This document shows positions 1 to 8,212 of a stretch of DNA of 33,818 nucleotides, one piece after another. This stretch comes from Paracoccaceae bacterium (GTDB lineage: Bacteria; Pseudomonadota; Alphaproteobacteria; Rhodobacterales; Rhodobacteraceae). Below the pieces are notes generated by a model, which was not told the DNA's origin, ran no database searches, and saw only the letters and a program-made list of their open reading frames with translations. Position 1 is the first letter of the stretch; every line of letters begins with the position of its first letter. The translations under genes and the position numbers were made by a program. Location of the stretch: positions 1 to 33,818 of the forward strand of contig JAQWQJ010000113.1 of NCBI GenBank assembly GCA_029244725.1, given 5' to 3'.

Positions 1-138
1 CGGTGTTCCAAAGGCCCAATTTGGACTATATTTGAAGGAATGTGAGTGGCGTTTTAACAACAGTGACCCGTCAGTGCAATTATCACAGCTAAGACAATGG
101 GTTAAGAAGTATTTGAACTAGTTATCTGGGTCAGCCCC
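1..138 (+). mobile_element. Right end of an IS1595-family insertion sequence (partial)
   Basis: The window begins inside an insertion sequence. The last coding residues of its transposase end at base 121, and a short sequence ending GGGTCAGCCCC at 128-138 follows; read outward this is a GGGGCTGACCC-type tip, plausible as the right terminal inverted repeat. The next eight bases (139-146, TTGGGTTG) would be the target duplication if the end is placed correctly, because this family makes 8-bp duplications. The left end lies outside the window, so neither repeat nor duplication can be confirmed here. The exact tip position is an inference. Confidence 0.65.
2..121 (+). CDS. IS1595-family transposase, C-terminal end (5' truncated by window)
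   Basis: Reading from base 2 gives 39 residues ending in TAG at 119-121. They include LYLKECEWRFN followed by a Gln/Leu-rich tail ending WVKKYLN. The LKECExRFN signature is the usual C-terminal block of ISXO2-like DDE transposases of the IS1595 family. The catalytic DDE residues lie upstream, outside the window, so it cannot be judged whether the element is intact. The stop codon is only 7 bases from the proposed terminal repeat, as expected for a compact insertion sequence. Confidence 0.75.
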   Translation, partial: GVPKAQFGLYLKECEWRFNNSDPSVQLSQLRQWVKKYLN

Positions 139-313
139 TTGGGTTGCCACCAGCCAGCTATGTGGCATGCTTTGCAAGAATAATGCGCAATGCTACAAGA
201 TGCGCCGATGAGTGATTAACTATGTACTTTCGATACAGCGGTTCAAAGATAAACTTATGAAAATCAGGCAAAAAAATCTATTGGTTGTTTTTCTTACCCG
301 AATTGCATCCTCG

Positions 314-1048
314 ATGACCAGCAAGCTTGGCCTAGTTCTGGCAAGTGGCGTGATATTTCTATCAGCATGTGCTGCACCTGATAGTCTTGAGTCAATTCAT
401 GATCCGTATGAAACGGTGAATCGTAGGACGCATGAATTCAACAAGGGCCTTGATAGCGCCTTGCTGCGTCCAGCCTCGGGCATATATGGCGAGGTGGTGC
501 CAAATATCGTCGCGATTGGCATCAGCAATTTCAGCAAGTTTCTCGATCTGCCGGGCGAAGTGATCAACAACGCACTGCAATTGGATCTTGAAAGCGCGGT
601 GACAAATTCGGCCCGTTTAGTGATCAACGGCACGGTGGGCGTGCTTGGTCTTTACGATGCGGCGTCTGAAATCGGTATTTACCCATCAGCAGCCGACTTT
701 GGGCAAACGCTTCATAAATGGGGTGTTGGCGAAGGCGCTTATCTTGAGTTGCCTGTGATGGGCGGATCGACTTCGCGTGATACGGTCGGGATTGCTGTTG
801 ACGCCTTGCTCAATCCATTGACGATTATACTGCCTGATAACTGGAAATTGACAGGTTCAGGCGTTAAAACTGTGGCCATGATCGGGGATCGTGCCCGTTT
901 TGCGACAACGGTAGATTCTGTTTTGTATGAAAGTGCAGACAGCTATTCGCAATCGCGTCTTTTCTTTCTACAAAGCAGGCGCCACGAACTTGGCATGAGA
1001 CTTGAAGAAGAAGACTATTTTGATCCCTATGAGGACATTTATGAGTAA
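314..1048 (+). CDS. mlaA: MlaA family (VacJ) outer-membrane lipoprotein
   Basis: MlaA sits in the inner leaflet of the outer membrane and removes mislocalised phospholipids from the outer leaflet, passing them to periplasmic MlaC. The family block is clear: DPYETVNRRTHEFNKGLD soon after the lipobox, then a long conserved domain with FGQTLHKWGVGEGAYLELP and a YFDPYEDIYE tail. The ATG at 314 puts the lipobox cysteine (LSAC) at residue 19 of a 244-residue protein, the typical lipoprotein layout. In-frame starts at 257 (ATG) and 212 (GTG) are possible, but they give an over-long leader, and none of the three has a good Shine-Dalgarno. The stop overlaps the mlaC start by 8 bases. An insertion sequence ends about 175 bases upstream, so the native promoter may be altered. 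The inner-membrane transporter genes mlaFEDB are not here. Confidence 0.9.
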   Translation: MTSKLGLVLASGVIFLSACAAPDSLESIHDPYETVNRRTHEFNKGLDSALLRPASGIYGEVVPNIVAIGISNFSKFLDLPGEVINNALQLDLESAVTNSARLVINGTVGVLGLYDAASEIGIYPSAADFGQTLHKWGVGEGAYLELPVMGGSTSRDTVGIAVDALLNPLTIILPDNWKLTGSGVKTVAMIGDRARFATTVDSVLYESADSYSQSRLFFLQSRRHELGMRLEEEDYFDPYEDIYE

Positions 1049-1652
1049 TCCAGTATCCCTTTCGCGCCGGTCCATGATGGCCTTGACGACGGGCGCAGCC
1101 GCTTCGGTTGCATTGCCGTTGCCGGCCTTTGCCACGACCAAACGGTCGGCGAAAAAGTTGGTTGAGCGCGTTGTTGCAGACATCAACACGATCATCGACT
1201 CGGGCAAAAGCGAAGAAGCTATGCTTGTGGATTTTGAACAAGTTTTCGCTGACTACGCTGATGTAAACACGATCGCGCGGTATGCTTTGGGGGTTGAGGC
1301 ACGTTCGGCCTCTGATGCTCAGCTCAAGGCATTTACGGCAGCGTTTCGCAAATACATGTCAGGAAAATACGGTCGCCGTTTCCGTGAATTCATTGGTGGG
1401 CGGGTCGAAGTACGAGATGCCCGCGCCGTCAAAAGCTTTTTTGAAGTCACCGCAATGGCCCATCTACAAGGCATGGCCCCGTTCGAGTTGACCTTCCTTG
1501 TCACAGATCGTTCTGGCGAAGAGAAATTCTTCAACATGTTCATCGAAGGTCTGAACATGTTGCTGAGTGAGCGCACGGAAATTGGTGCGATGCTAGACAA
1601 TCGGCGCGGTGATCTGGACCTTACGATTCAGGACCTTCAAAAGCTTAAATAA
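1041..1652 (+). CDS. mlaC: MlaC family phospholipid-binding periplasmic protein
   Basis: This 203-residue protein belongs to the MlaC/Ttg2D (Tol_Tol_Ttg2) family, which shuttles phospholipids across the periplasm between MlaA and the inner-membrane Mla transporter. The N-terminus MSNPVSLSRRSMMALTTG is followed by an alanine-rich stretch and an AFA cleavage site near residue 31. The SRR before the hydrophobic segment resembles a twin-arginine signal, but it may be Sec-dependent. The ATG at 1041 was chosen because GAGG lies 7-10 bases upstream and it gives a clean signal peptide; a start at 1002 would lie deep inside mlaA. The 8-base overlap with mlaA indicates translational coupling. The gene converges on the PBP gene with a single base between the two stop codons and no visible terminator. 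Confidence 0.9.
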   Translation: MSNPVSLSRRSMMALTTGAAASVALPLPAFATTKRSAKKLVERVVADINTIIDSGKSEEAMLVDFEQVFADYADVNTIARYALGVEARSASDAQLKAFTAAFRKYMSGKYGRRFREFIGGRVEVRDARAVKSFFEVTAMAHLQGMAPFELTFLVTDRSGEEKFFNMFIEGLNMLLSERTEIGAMLDNRRGDLDLTIQDLQKLK

Positions 1653-1653
1653 T

Positions 1654-3846
1654 CTAGTTCGTTCCAAGAAGATCTTTAAGGATCTGAATAAGGATCGGAT
1701 CCTGAGACGCGTTGCGATCTTGCGGGACCTCTTCGTCGCCAAACGTGCGAGGGGTCTCGATACCAAACGGACGCAACATTGGCAGGCCAGTGTCCGGCAT
1801 GTCTTTATGCACGGCCGTCATCGTTTCACGCCAGATTTCAGCCGGAAGACCGCCGCCGGTGACACCTGTCAAAGGCGTGTTATTGTCGTATCCCATCCAA
1901 ACACCAGCAACGTAGTCAGCCGTAAAGCCGATGAACCAAGCATCCCGCGCCGCCTGCGTTGTGCCGGTTTTACCGGCAACCTCGCGGTCCGGTAAATTGG
2001 CGCGGCGGCCAGAACCGTCGGTGACAACATTGCGCATCATATAGATCAATTCTTCGGCAACGGATTGGCGGAGAACACGTTCACCGATGCCCCCTCCTTT
2101 GCCCATCAAGGGCAGATCGTCGCCAGCCAATCTTAGCTCAAGCAGGCCATAAGGCTGCACGGATGAGCCACCGTTTAGGATACCAGCATAGGCGCCCGTC
2201 ATTTCGATCAACGTCGCCTCAGACGCACCAAGTGCAAGCGCAGGACCTTCGGCAAATGGACCCCTGAGGCCGAAATCTGAGGCTACCTGAGATACCAGAT
2301 CCCGTCCGATGGTTTCGGATATTTTCACTGCAGGCACGTTTAGAGAATCCTTCAACGCTTGGGTTAGGGTCACCAATCCGTAGTGTTCTTTGGTGTAATT
2401 ACTGGGCGTCCAGGGACCTGAACCTGGGATGTTGATTGTTATCGGCTCGTCCAAGATTTGATCGTAGTGGTGATAGCCCAATTCCAGCGCGGCACCATAA
2501 ACGAAGGGCTTAAATGCCGAACCGGTTTGTCGTTTGGCTTGTGTAACGCGATTAAAGGCACCTGAAACTTTCGTTCGACGGCCACCGACCATTGCACGAA
2601 CTGCGCCGTCTGATGACATGACGATGATAGCAGCCTGTGCCTCGGACTCCTCGTCTACGCGTTCCTCAAAAACCTTTTTCAGGGCAGTTTCGGCCGCCGT
2701 TTGAATGTCTTGGTCCAAGGTTGTGTGGATCGTCACATCTTCGGTTGTGCGACGGGTCAGGTAGTCCGGCCCATAGGCCATAACCCAATCAGCGAAATAC
2801 CCACCCGCTTGCGCTTCGGCGGCTTGGGACAGCTCAGCTGGCAACTGTTTTGCGATGGCTGCATCGGTTGACGAAAGGTAGCCTTGATCCTCCATCAGAT
2901 CGACTATGACACCGGCCCGATTTTGCGAGCGGGTCAGGTTGTTTGTAGGCGCATAGCGGGAAGGAGCCACCAAAAGACCGGCCAACATCGCAGCCTCGGA
3001 CGGGGAAACTTCGGCGGCTGACTTCCCAAAATATCGCTGACTAGCAGCAGCAAATCCACGTGATCCTGCGCCGAGAAAAACGCGGTTCAAGTAGACAGTC
3101 AAAATATCGTCTTTGGAGTACTTAACTTCCATTGCGATTGCATAGGTCGCTTCGGTGATTTTGCGCCACAGCGTGTTCTGGCGACATTCGGATTCATATT
3201 CAGCTTCGGTTTGTCCCGAGCGCGGATTGTACGGATTGCCTAGGCACAGTAGCTTTGCGACCTGTTGCGTGATCGTTGAGCCGCCGTGGCCCTCAAGCGG
3301 GCCCCGCCCCTCGCGAAGGTTAATGCGAACGGCGCTCGCGACCCCAATTGGGTCAATGCCTGGGTGGTAATAAAACCGTTTGTCCTCGGTCGCGACGACG
3401 GCGTTTTTAAGGTGGGGTGAGATCGTATCGGTAGTGATCATCCCGCCAAACTGATCACCGCGCCACGCAAACACCTCACCGTTGCGATCAAGCAGCGTGA
3501 CCGATCCACGCGCGCGACCATCTACCAGTTCTTCGATGGTGGGCAGGGTGGCCATGTAATACCCGACGGCAACAGCAATCAACAAGCTGACCACCATCGC
3601 CAAACGCCAGCCGAGACGCCAAATTACCAACCATACAAAACGAACAACGTTAAGTATCCACCTGATAAGAAGTGGCCGTTTCTTGGCCTGCGTTTTATTG
3701 CGCGGCTTTGGCTTTGCTTTTGGTTTGTGAGACGTTTTCGGCTTGGGCTTCGGTTTGACAGCAGGCTTCTTTGCGCTGGGTTTTTTGCCCGACGCATAGC
3801 GTTTGTCGGCCACGAGTTGCGGCCGCTTTGGGGGTTTAGATGTCAT
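1654..3846 (-). CDS. Class A penicillin-binding protein, PBP1A family
   Basis: This bifunctional peptidoglycan synthase (730 residues) polymerises lipid II and cross-links stem peptides in the periplasm. Residues 1-57 are a basic Lys/Pro-rich cytoplasmic tail with repeated KPKPK units, followed by a membrane anchor at about 59-99. The GT51 glycosyltransferase domain shows ATEDKRFYYHPG (catalytic Glu154), GGSTITQQ at 188-195 and RKITE at 228-232. The transpeptidase domain shows the SxxK motif SAFK at 443-446 (acyl-enzyme Ser443), SLN at 501-503 and KTGTT at 626-630, so all catalytic motifs are present. It is a single gene facing mlaAC. The start has a weak AGGCGAGA ribosome site. It is likely the main PBP1A, but the paralogue class (1A or 1C) is judged by motif only. 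Confidence 0.92.
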   Translation of the reverse strand: MTSKPPKRPQLVADKRYASGKKPSAKKPAVKPKPKPKTSHKPKAKPKPRNKTQAKKRPLLIRWILNVVRFVWLVIWRLGWRLAMVVSLLIAVAVGYYMATLPTIEELVDGRARGSVTLLDRNGEVFAWRGDQFGGMITTDTISPHLKNAVVATEDKRFYYHPGIDPIGVASAVRINLREGRGPLEGHGGSTITQQVAKLLCLGNPYNPRSGQTEAEYESECRQNTLWRKITEATYAIAMEVKYSKDDILTVYLNRVFLGAGSRGFAAASQRYFGKSAAEVSPSEAAMLAGLLVAPSRYAPTNNLTRSQNRAGVIVDLMEDQGYLSSTDAAIAKQLPAELSQAAEAQAGGYFADWVMAYGPDYLTRRTTEDVTIHTTLDQDIQTAAETALKKVFEERVDEESEAQAAIIVMSSDGAVRAMVGGRRTKVSGAFNRVTQAKRQTGSAFKPFVYGAALELGYHHYDQILDEPITINIPGSGPWTPSNYTKEHYGLVTLTQALKDSLNVPAVKISETIGRDLVSQVASDFGLRGPFAEGPALALGASEATLIEMTGAYAGILNGGSSVQPYGLLELRLAGDDLPLMGKGGGIGERVLRQSVAEELIYMMRNVVTDGSGRRANLPDREVAGKTGTTQAARDAWFIGFTADYVAGVWMGYDNNTPLTGVTGGGLPAEIWRETMTAVHKDMPDTGLPMLRPFGIETPRTFGDEEVPQDRNASQDPILIQILKDLLGTN

Positions 3847-3953
3847 TCTCGCCTGCTCGGCCTATTGTTTTGACGCGACCATAGCGCGATTCTGTTCAAA
3901 TGTTGAGCCGTCACACGATTGTTTGACAATCAGCATTAGGGAAATTGTAAAGA

Positions 3954-3969
3954 CCCCGGAAAACCGGGG
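3954..3969 (-). terminator. Rho-independent terminator downstream of the aminotransferase gene
   Basis: A perfect six-pair stem CCCCGG/CCGGGG encloses an AAAA loop. It lies about 60 bases past the stop of the minus-strand aminotransferase gene and upstream of the PBP gene, which also reads on the minus strand. The T-rich tail on the minus strand is short (TCTTTA); on the plus strand CCTTTT follows. It probably ends the dapA-to-aminotransferase run before the PBP gene. Confidence 0.6.
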
Positions 3970-4027
3970 CCTTTTCTGGATTGTTTATTGGGCTTACGCC
4001 CTGTTTGAGTATTTTTCAAAGATAAAA

Positions 4028-5212
4028 TCAGGCGCCGGACGCGATGATTGCCTTGGCCAATATTGGCACGGTGGCTTGGTTGAGACCGGCAATGTTGATC
4101 CGCGAGTCGCCAACCATGTAGATGCCGTGATTGGTTTTCAGGCTTTGAACAAGCTCAGGCGCGATGCCAAGCCGTGAGAACATGCCGCGATGTTGAGCGA
4201 TAAAGCCAAATCGGTCAGAGCCGGCTGCCTTCTGAAGCTCTTTGGCAAGTTGTTCACGCAGACCAAGCATTGATATGCGAACAGCCTCAAGCTCTGCTTG
4301 CCAGTCAGCGCGCAGTGCGTCGTCGTTCAAGATTGTTGTTACCAAGCGAGCACCGTGATCTGGAGGAAACGAGAAATTCTGGCGGTTTAGAAATGCCAGA
4401 TTGCCCTGCGTAACATTGGTGCCGCTGGATCTATCTGAAATTGCGATCAAGATGCCAGTACGTTCGCGGTAGATGCCGAAGTTTTTTGAGCAGCTTGCAG
4501 CGATGATGGTTTCAGGGACGGAAGATGCGACAAGGCGAACACCAGCGGCGTCGTCTTCAAGACCGTCACCAAAGCCCTGATAAGCTATGTCGATCATAGG
4601 CGTCGCGCCGGTTTCCAGAAGGACATTCACGACGTCCTGCCATTGCGACATATTCAAATTCGCGCCAGTTGGGTTGTGACAGCAACCATGCAGCAGAATC
4701 AGATCGCCTTTGCGTGCCGTTTTGAGGTCAGCAATCATGTTGTCGAAATCGACGCCGCAGGTTGTTTCGTCGAAATAACGATAGTCGACTTTTTCAATCC
4801 CGAGATAGGACAGGATCGTGATGTGGTTTGGCCATGTTGGGTTCGAGACGAAAACGCGCCCCTCAGGGCTGGCGGCTTGAAGCAATTCGAACGCTTGGCG
4901 CACAGCGCCGGTGCCGCCTGGTGTAGCAGCGGCAGCAACGCGGTCACGCGGAACTGCGTCACCCAGAACCAGTTTGATCATGGCGTCGGAAAAAGCGGGA
5001 TCGCCAGCAAGACCAACATAGGATTTCGAGGTTTGCTCTTCCCAGACTTTTTGCTCGGCCGCTTTGATAGCACGCATGATTGGAGTTTTGCCGGTAGCGT
5101 CTTTGTAAACGCCAACGCCTAGATCGATTTTGGTTTCGCGAGGGTCAGCCGCGTATTCTTGGACGAGAGCAAGGATTTTGTCGGCAGGTTGTGCTTTCAG
5201 ATTAGTAAGCAT
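4028..5212 (-). CDS. Aspartate/aromatic amino acid aminotransferase (AspC/TyrB type)
   Basis: This is a fold-type I pyridoxal-phosphate aminotransferase that moves amino groups between aspartate or aromatic amino acids and 2-oxoglutarate. Seen: LHGCCHNPTGANL (cofactor and substrate binding), DIAYQGFGDGL, and SCSKNFGIYRERTG, whose Lys is the Schiff-base residue (about Lys243 of 394). The ATG at 5212 was chosen over 5281: it lies 4 bases after the sseA stop, has GGAGAA about 10 bases upstream, and begins MLTNLKAQPADKIL as in the family. Close coupling to sseA matters because aspartate aminotransferases can also deaminate cysteine to 3-mercaptopyruvate, the substrate of SseA. Substrate preference (AspC against TyrB) cannot be settled from sequence. 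Confidence 0.9.
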   Translation of the reverse strand: MLTNLKAQPADKILALVQEYAADPRETKIDLGVGVYKDATGKTPIMRAIKAAEQKVWEEQTSKSYVGLAGDPAFSDAMIKLVLGDAVPRDRVAAAATPGGTGAVRQAFELLQAASPEGRVFVSNPTWPNHITILSYLGIEKVDYRYFDETTCGVDFDNMIADLKTARKGDLILLHGCCHNPTGANLNMSQWQDVVNVLLETGATPMIDIAYQGFGDGLEDDAAGVRLVASSVPETIIAASCSKNFGIYRERTGILIAISDRSSGTNVTQGNLAFLNRQNFSFPPDHGARLVTTILNDDALRADWQAELEAVRISMLGLREQLAKELQKAAGSDRFGFIAQHRGMFSRLGIAPELVQSLKTNHGIYMVGDSRINIAGLNQATVPILAKAIIASGA

Positions 5213-5216
5213 GTCT

Positions 5217-6074
5217 TCAATTTTCTCCGGTGGCGACGGGAAGGGTGGGGAATGCGCCCCATTCAGTCCACGATCCGTCATAAAGCGAGTGATCAGTTTT
5301 GCCTAAGCGTTCAAGGCCAAGGCACAGGACCGCGGCAGTGACGCCTGATCCACAAGTGGTGATTGCCGGTTTCGACAAATCGACCCCAGCGGTTTCAAAG
5401 GCGGACTTAAGCCCGCCAATATCCTTCATTGTTCCATCGCTGTTTAGCAAATCCGAGAAAGGTACGTTCTTTGAGCCGGGAATGTGGCCAGAACGCAATT
5501 CGGCGCGGGGCTCGGGTGCCTCGCCGCGAAAGCGCGCTGCAGCACGGGCGTCAATGATTTCGTGGTCTTTCAGTTTGGCAGAGAACGACACTTGGGTCAC
5601 GTCTTTGACCATCTGTGGTTGGCGCTGCACCGTCATGTGGCGATCGCGAATTACGGGAGGGTTTGCATCTGTTGGTCGACCCTCGGCCAGCCATTTGCGC
5701 AAACCGCCATCCAGCACCGCGACGTCTGTTTTACCCATAAGGCGGAACAGCCACCAAACGCGGGCGGCTGAAAAAATTCCCAAGCCATCGTAGATCACGA
5801 CCTGATGACCGTCTCCGACCCCCATGGCGCGCATGCGAGACATGAACTTTTCGACCGGAGGCACCATATGGGGCAAATCCGAGCGCAGGTCGCTGATTTC
5901 GTCGATGTCAAAGAAACGCGCGCCGGGGATGTGAGAGGTTTGATATTCCTCTTTTCCGTCACGGTTCATCGCAGGAAGATACCAAGACGCATCAATAACG
6001 CGAATGTCTGGATCCTTCAGGCGAGACGCCAGCCAGTCTGTTGAAACAAGAGTTTTCGGATCGTCCACCGACAT
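5217..6074 (-). CDS. sseA: 3-mercaptopyruvate sulfurtransferase
   Basis: This is a two-rhodanese-domain enzyme that takes sulfur from 3-mercaptopyruvate onto its active-site cysteine and passes it to thiols or cyanide. The active loop is CGSGVTA (Cys241 of 285). CG[ST]GVT is the loop typical of mercaptopyruvate sulfurtransferases, whereas thiosulfate sulfurtransferases usually have CRxGx[RT]. The inactive N-terminal rhodanese has HIPGARFFDIDEISD. The start at 6074 was chosen over 6107 because GGAGAA lies 6 bases upstream and MSVDDPKTLVSTDWL is the natural N-terminus. It is followed after 4 bases by the aminotransferase gene. A 107-base gap separates it from smpB, so it may have its own promoter. 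Confidence 0.92.
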   Translation of the reverse strand: MSVDDPKTLVSTDWLASRLKDPDIRVIDASWYLPAMNRDGKEEYQTSHIPGARFFDIDEISDLRSDLPHMVPPVEKFMSRMRAMGVGDGHQVVIYDGLGIFSAARVWWLFRLMGKTDVAVLDGGLRKWLAEGRPTDANPPVIRDRHMTVQRQPQMVKDVTQVSFSAKLKDHEIIDARAAARFRGEAPEPRAELRSGHIPGSKNVPFSDLLNSDGTMKDIGGLKSAFETAGVDLSKPAITTCGSGVTAAVLCLGLERLGKTDHSLYDGSWTEWGAFPTLPVATGEN

Positions 6075-6181
6075 GGTGTTCTCCGTTGATTGAGCCACGA
6101 ATTGCATACGCCCGAGGATTGATTAGGGCAAGCCTGTTGGAAGTCCAAATGCGCCAATGGCTAGTGTTTTACAAGAAAGCC

Positions 6182-6658
6182 TTACTCACCGTGGCGTAGA
6201 AGGCGCTGTTTCTGGCGATTCCAGTCACGCTTTGCCTCGGTCGCACGTTTGTCGACGTTCTTTTTACCCTTGGCGATTCCGATTTTAATTTTCGCCATGC
6301 CTTTGTGGTTGAAGTAGAGCACCAGTGGCACCAACGTCATGCCTTTGCGCTGAGTGTCTGACCATAGCCGCGCTAATTGCTTGCGGCTGACCAGCAGCTT
6401 CCGTCGGCGGCGTTCTTCGTGTTTGAACATTTTCGCTTGCTCGTACGGTGCAATGTAGCAATTGACCAACCACAGCTCACCGTTCTCAACGGCGGCGTAG
6501 CTTTCAGCGATGTTCGCGCCGCCCTGACGAAGCGATTTCACCTCAGAGCCTTCTAGCATGATGCCGCACTCGATGTCCTCTTCGATGGCAAAATCATACC
6601 GCGCACGCCGATTTTCGGCGGCGATCTTGTAGTTTGGGTCTGATTTAGTCTGGGCCAT
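6182..6658 (-). CDS. smpB: SsrA-binding protein SmpB
   Basis: SmpB binds tmRNA and brings it to stalled ribosomes for trans-translation. The 158-residue length and the blocks [55 protein letters not shown] and the basic C-terminal tail ([10 protein letters not shown]...[11 protein letters not shown]) are diagnostic. Its ATG follows the stop of the upstream kinase gene after one base, with only a weak ribosome site, so translation is probably coupled. The tmRNA gene ssrA was not found in this window. Confidence 0.97.
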   Translation of the reverse strand: MAQTKSDPNYKIAAENRRARYDFAIEEDIECGIMLEGSEVKSLRQGGANIAESYAAVENGELWLVNCYIAPYEQAKMFKHEERRRRKLLVSRKQLARLWSDTQRKGMTLVPLVLYFNHKGMAKIKIGIAKGKKNVDKRATEAKRDWNRQKQRLLRHGE

Positions 6659-6659
6659 T

Positions 6660-7163
6660 CTAGTTCTCGATCAACACGCCATCGCGTGACTGCATTTCCG
6701 CATCTGTAGGAGCTTGCCAGATGCGATTCATAAAGTCGAACATCTCGCGGGTGACCTCAAGCGCAAAAGTCTCGCCTTTTTCAGAGTTGCGGTTTTGAAC
6801 TCGATCCCAGCGGATAGATTCTTTAACATTTAGGAAGTGGAGCGACGTGGAATAACCCATCGCATCGGCCCAATCGTAAAAGATCTGACGTTCTTCAGAA
6901 TTGGTGAAACCGCAGTCAAACACCACCGGCTTACCGGCCGCGATAATCTGATCAGCGGTGTCGCGCATCTGTGCACAACAACGACGCACCCGCGCATGGA
7001 ACCATTGAAAATCGGTCGTTGGATCGCGATCCATAAAGAACAAGTTCGCCATCCAGTCATCAATCGACATCCGCACGCCCATGACGTCTTGGCGCAATTG
7101 TTCCGAATAGGTGGATTTGCCGGCCCCCGTTAATCCACAGATTATGTAAACGTTGGCCGGCAT
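6660..7163 (-). CDS. Small P-loop ATPase/kinase (AAA_33, zeta-toxin/APS-kinase-like), function unknown
   Basis: A 167-residue single-domain P-loop protein. It has a Walker A motif GLTGAGKST at residues 10-18, a Walker-B-like VVFDCGF near 99-105, and an Arg-containing WDRVQNRN segment that may be the lid. This architecture is shared by AAA_33 proteins, polynucleotide-kinase-like enzymes and zeta-toxin-like kinases; the substrate is not evident. AAGGA lies about 8 bases before the ATG at 7163. It is packed between dapA (27-base gap) and smpB (1-base gap), with no antitoxin-like small gene beside it, so a toxin role is not supported. A housekeeping phosphotransfer role is only a guess. Confidence 0.8.
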   Translation of the reverse strand: MPANVYIICGLTGAGKSTYSEQLRQDVMGVRMSIDDWMANLFFMDRDPTTDFQWFHARVRRCCAQMRDTADQIIAAGKPVVFDCGFTNSEERQIFYDWADAMGYSTSLHFLNVKESIRWDRVQNRNSEKGETFALEVTREMFDFMNRIWQAPTDAEMQSRDGVLIEN

Positions 7164-7190
7164 TGTAATTCCTTGATCCAGCGGATCAGT

Positions 7191-8066
7191 TTAGTTGACG
7201 AGACCCGCGTGGCGCATCCCGGCATCAATTGCAGCTTTCGTGCTATCGGAAATGCCAACCAGCGGTAGGCGTACTTCGTCACTGCACAGACCAAGCTGAG
7301 ACATTCCGTATTTCGCACCCGCAAGACCTGGTTCGATGAAGATCGCTTCGTGCAGAGGCATCAAACGGTCCTGATACTCTAGCGCTTTAGCAAAATCGCC
7401 AGCGAGTGTGGTTTCTTGAAACTCGGCGCAAAGTTTCGGCGCGATGTTGGCAGTGACAGAGATCGCACCCTGTCCACCGTGAGCATTAAACCCAAGGGCC
7501 GTTGCGTCTTCGCCCGACATCTGGATGAAATCGGTGCCACAAGCCGCGCGCTGTTGTGAAACGCGGGCGATATCACCAGTCGCGTCCTTCACTCCAATGA
7601 TGCGCTCAAGCTTAGCAAGCTCACCCATTGTGTCAGGCTTCATATCAACGACCGAGCGACCCGGAATGTTGTAAATAAAGATCGGCAAGTTGCTGGCGTC
7701 GTGAAGCGTTTTGTAATGTGCCACAAGACCAGCTGCATTAGGCTTGTTGTAATATGGAGTGACAACCAAAGCGGCATCCGCGCCTACGCGCTCGGCGTGT
7801 TGGATTAGGCCAATGCCCTCGGCTGTGTTGTTGGAGCCAGCGCCAGCGATAACCGGAATTCGGCCTGCGGCAGCTTTAACAACTTCCTCGATCACGATCT
7901 CATGTTCGCGATGCGTCAGAGTCGGGCTTTCACCCGTTGTGCCAACTGGAACAAGCCCATGGCTGCCCTGATCGATATGCCACTCGACCAGCTTTTTGAG
8001 CGTATCCAAATCCAGCGCGCCGTCTTTGAACGGCGTGACCAATGCGGGAAAAGATCCTTTGAACAT
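7191..8066 (-). CDS. dapA: 4-hydroxy-tetrahydrodipicolinate synthase
   Basis: DapA condenses pyruvate with aspartate semialdehyde, the first committed step toward diaminopimelate and lysine. At 291 residues it has the usual family length. Seen: [10 protein letters not shown] at 41-50 (Thr43/Thr44), [15 protein letters not shown] with Tyr132, and GVKDATGD with the Schiff-base Lys160. The start at 8066 is supported by AGGAG about 7 bases upstream. It is the first gene of a minus-strand run with the P-loop kinase and smpB, and is divergent from the lytic transglycosylase gene across 146 bases. Confidence 0.96.
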   Translation of the reverse strand: MFKGSFPALVTPFKDGALDLDTLKKLVEWHIDQGSHGLVPVGTTGESPTLTHREHEIVIEEVVKAAAGRIPVIAGAGSNNTAEGIGLIQHAERVGADAALVVTPYYNKPNAAGLVAHYKTLHDASNLPIFIYNIPGRSVVDMKPDTMGELAKLERIIGVKDATGDIARVSQQRAACGTDFIQMSGEDATALGFNAHGGQGAISVTANIAPKLCAEFQETTLAGDFAKALEYQDRLMPLHEAIFIEPGLAGAKYGMSQLGLCSDEVRLPLVGISDSTKAAIDAGMRHAGLVN

Positions 8067-8212
8067 GATACACTCCTATTAAGTTTTGGCCCTTTGGCCG
8101 TAGATTTGATGCGCGGACACTAGCCGCCCAATCCCCAACTACCAAGTTTGTGAGTTGTTACGCAGGTAAGTGTGGGTATTGTGGCGATGTCTATCGGTAT
8201 TTGAGGTGAGAA

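Noticed and set aside
864-1241. A 125-codon minus-strand frame across the mlaA-mlaC junction
   Set aside because: It is antisense to two well-recognised genes, has biased composition and matches no family.
6075-6181. ssrA (tmRNA) gene next to smpB
   Set aside because: The 107-base gap is too short, and no tRNA-like ends or tag reading frame can be seen.
6660-7163. Zeta-type toxin of a toxin-antitoxin pair
   Set aside because: There is no small antitoxin-like gene next to it, and it is embedded in a housekeeping operon.
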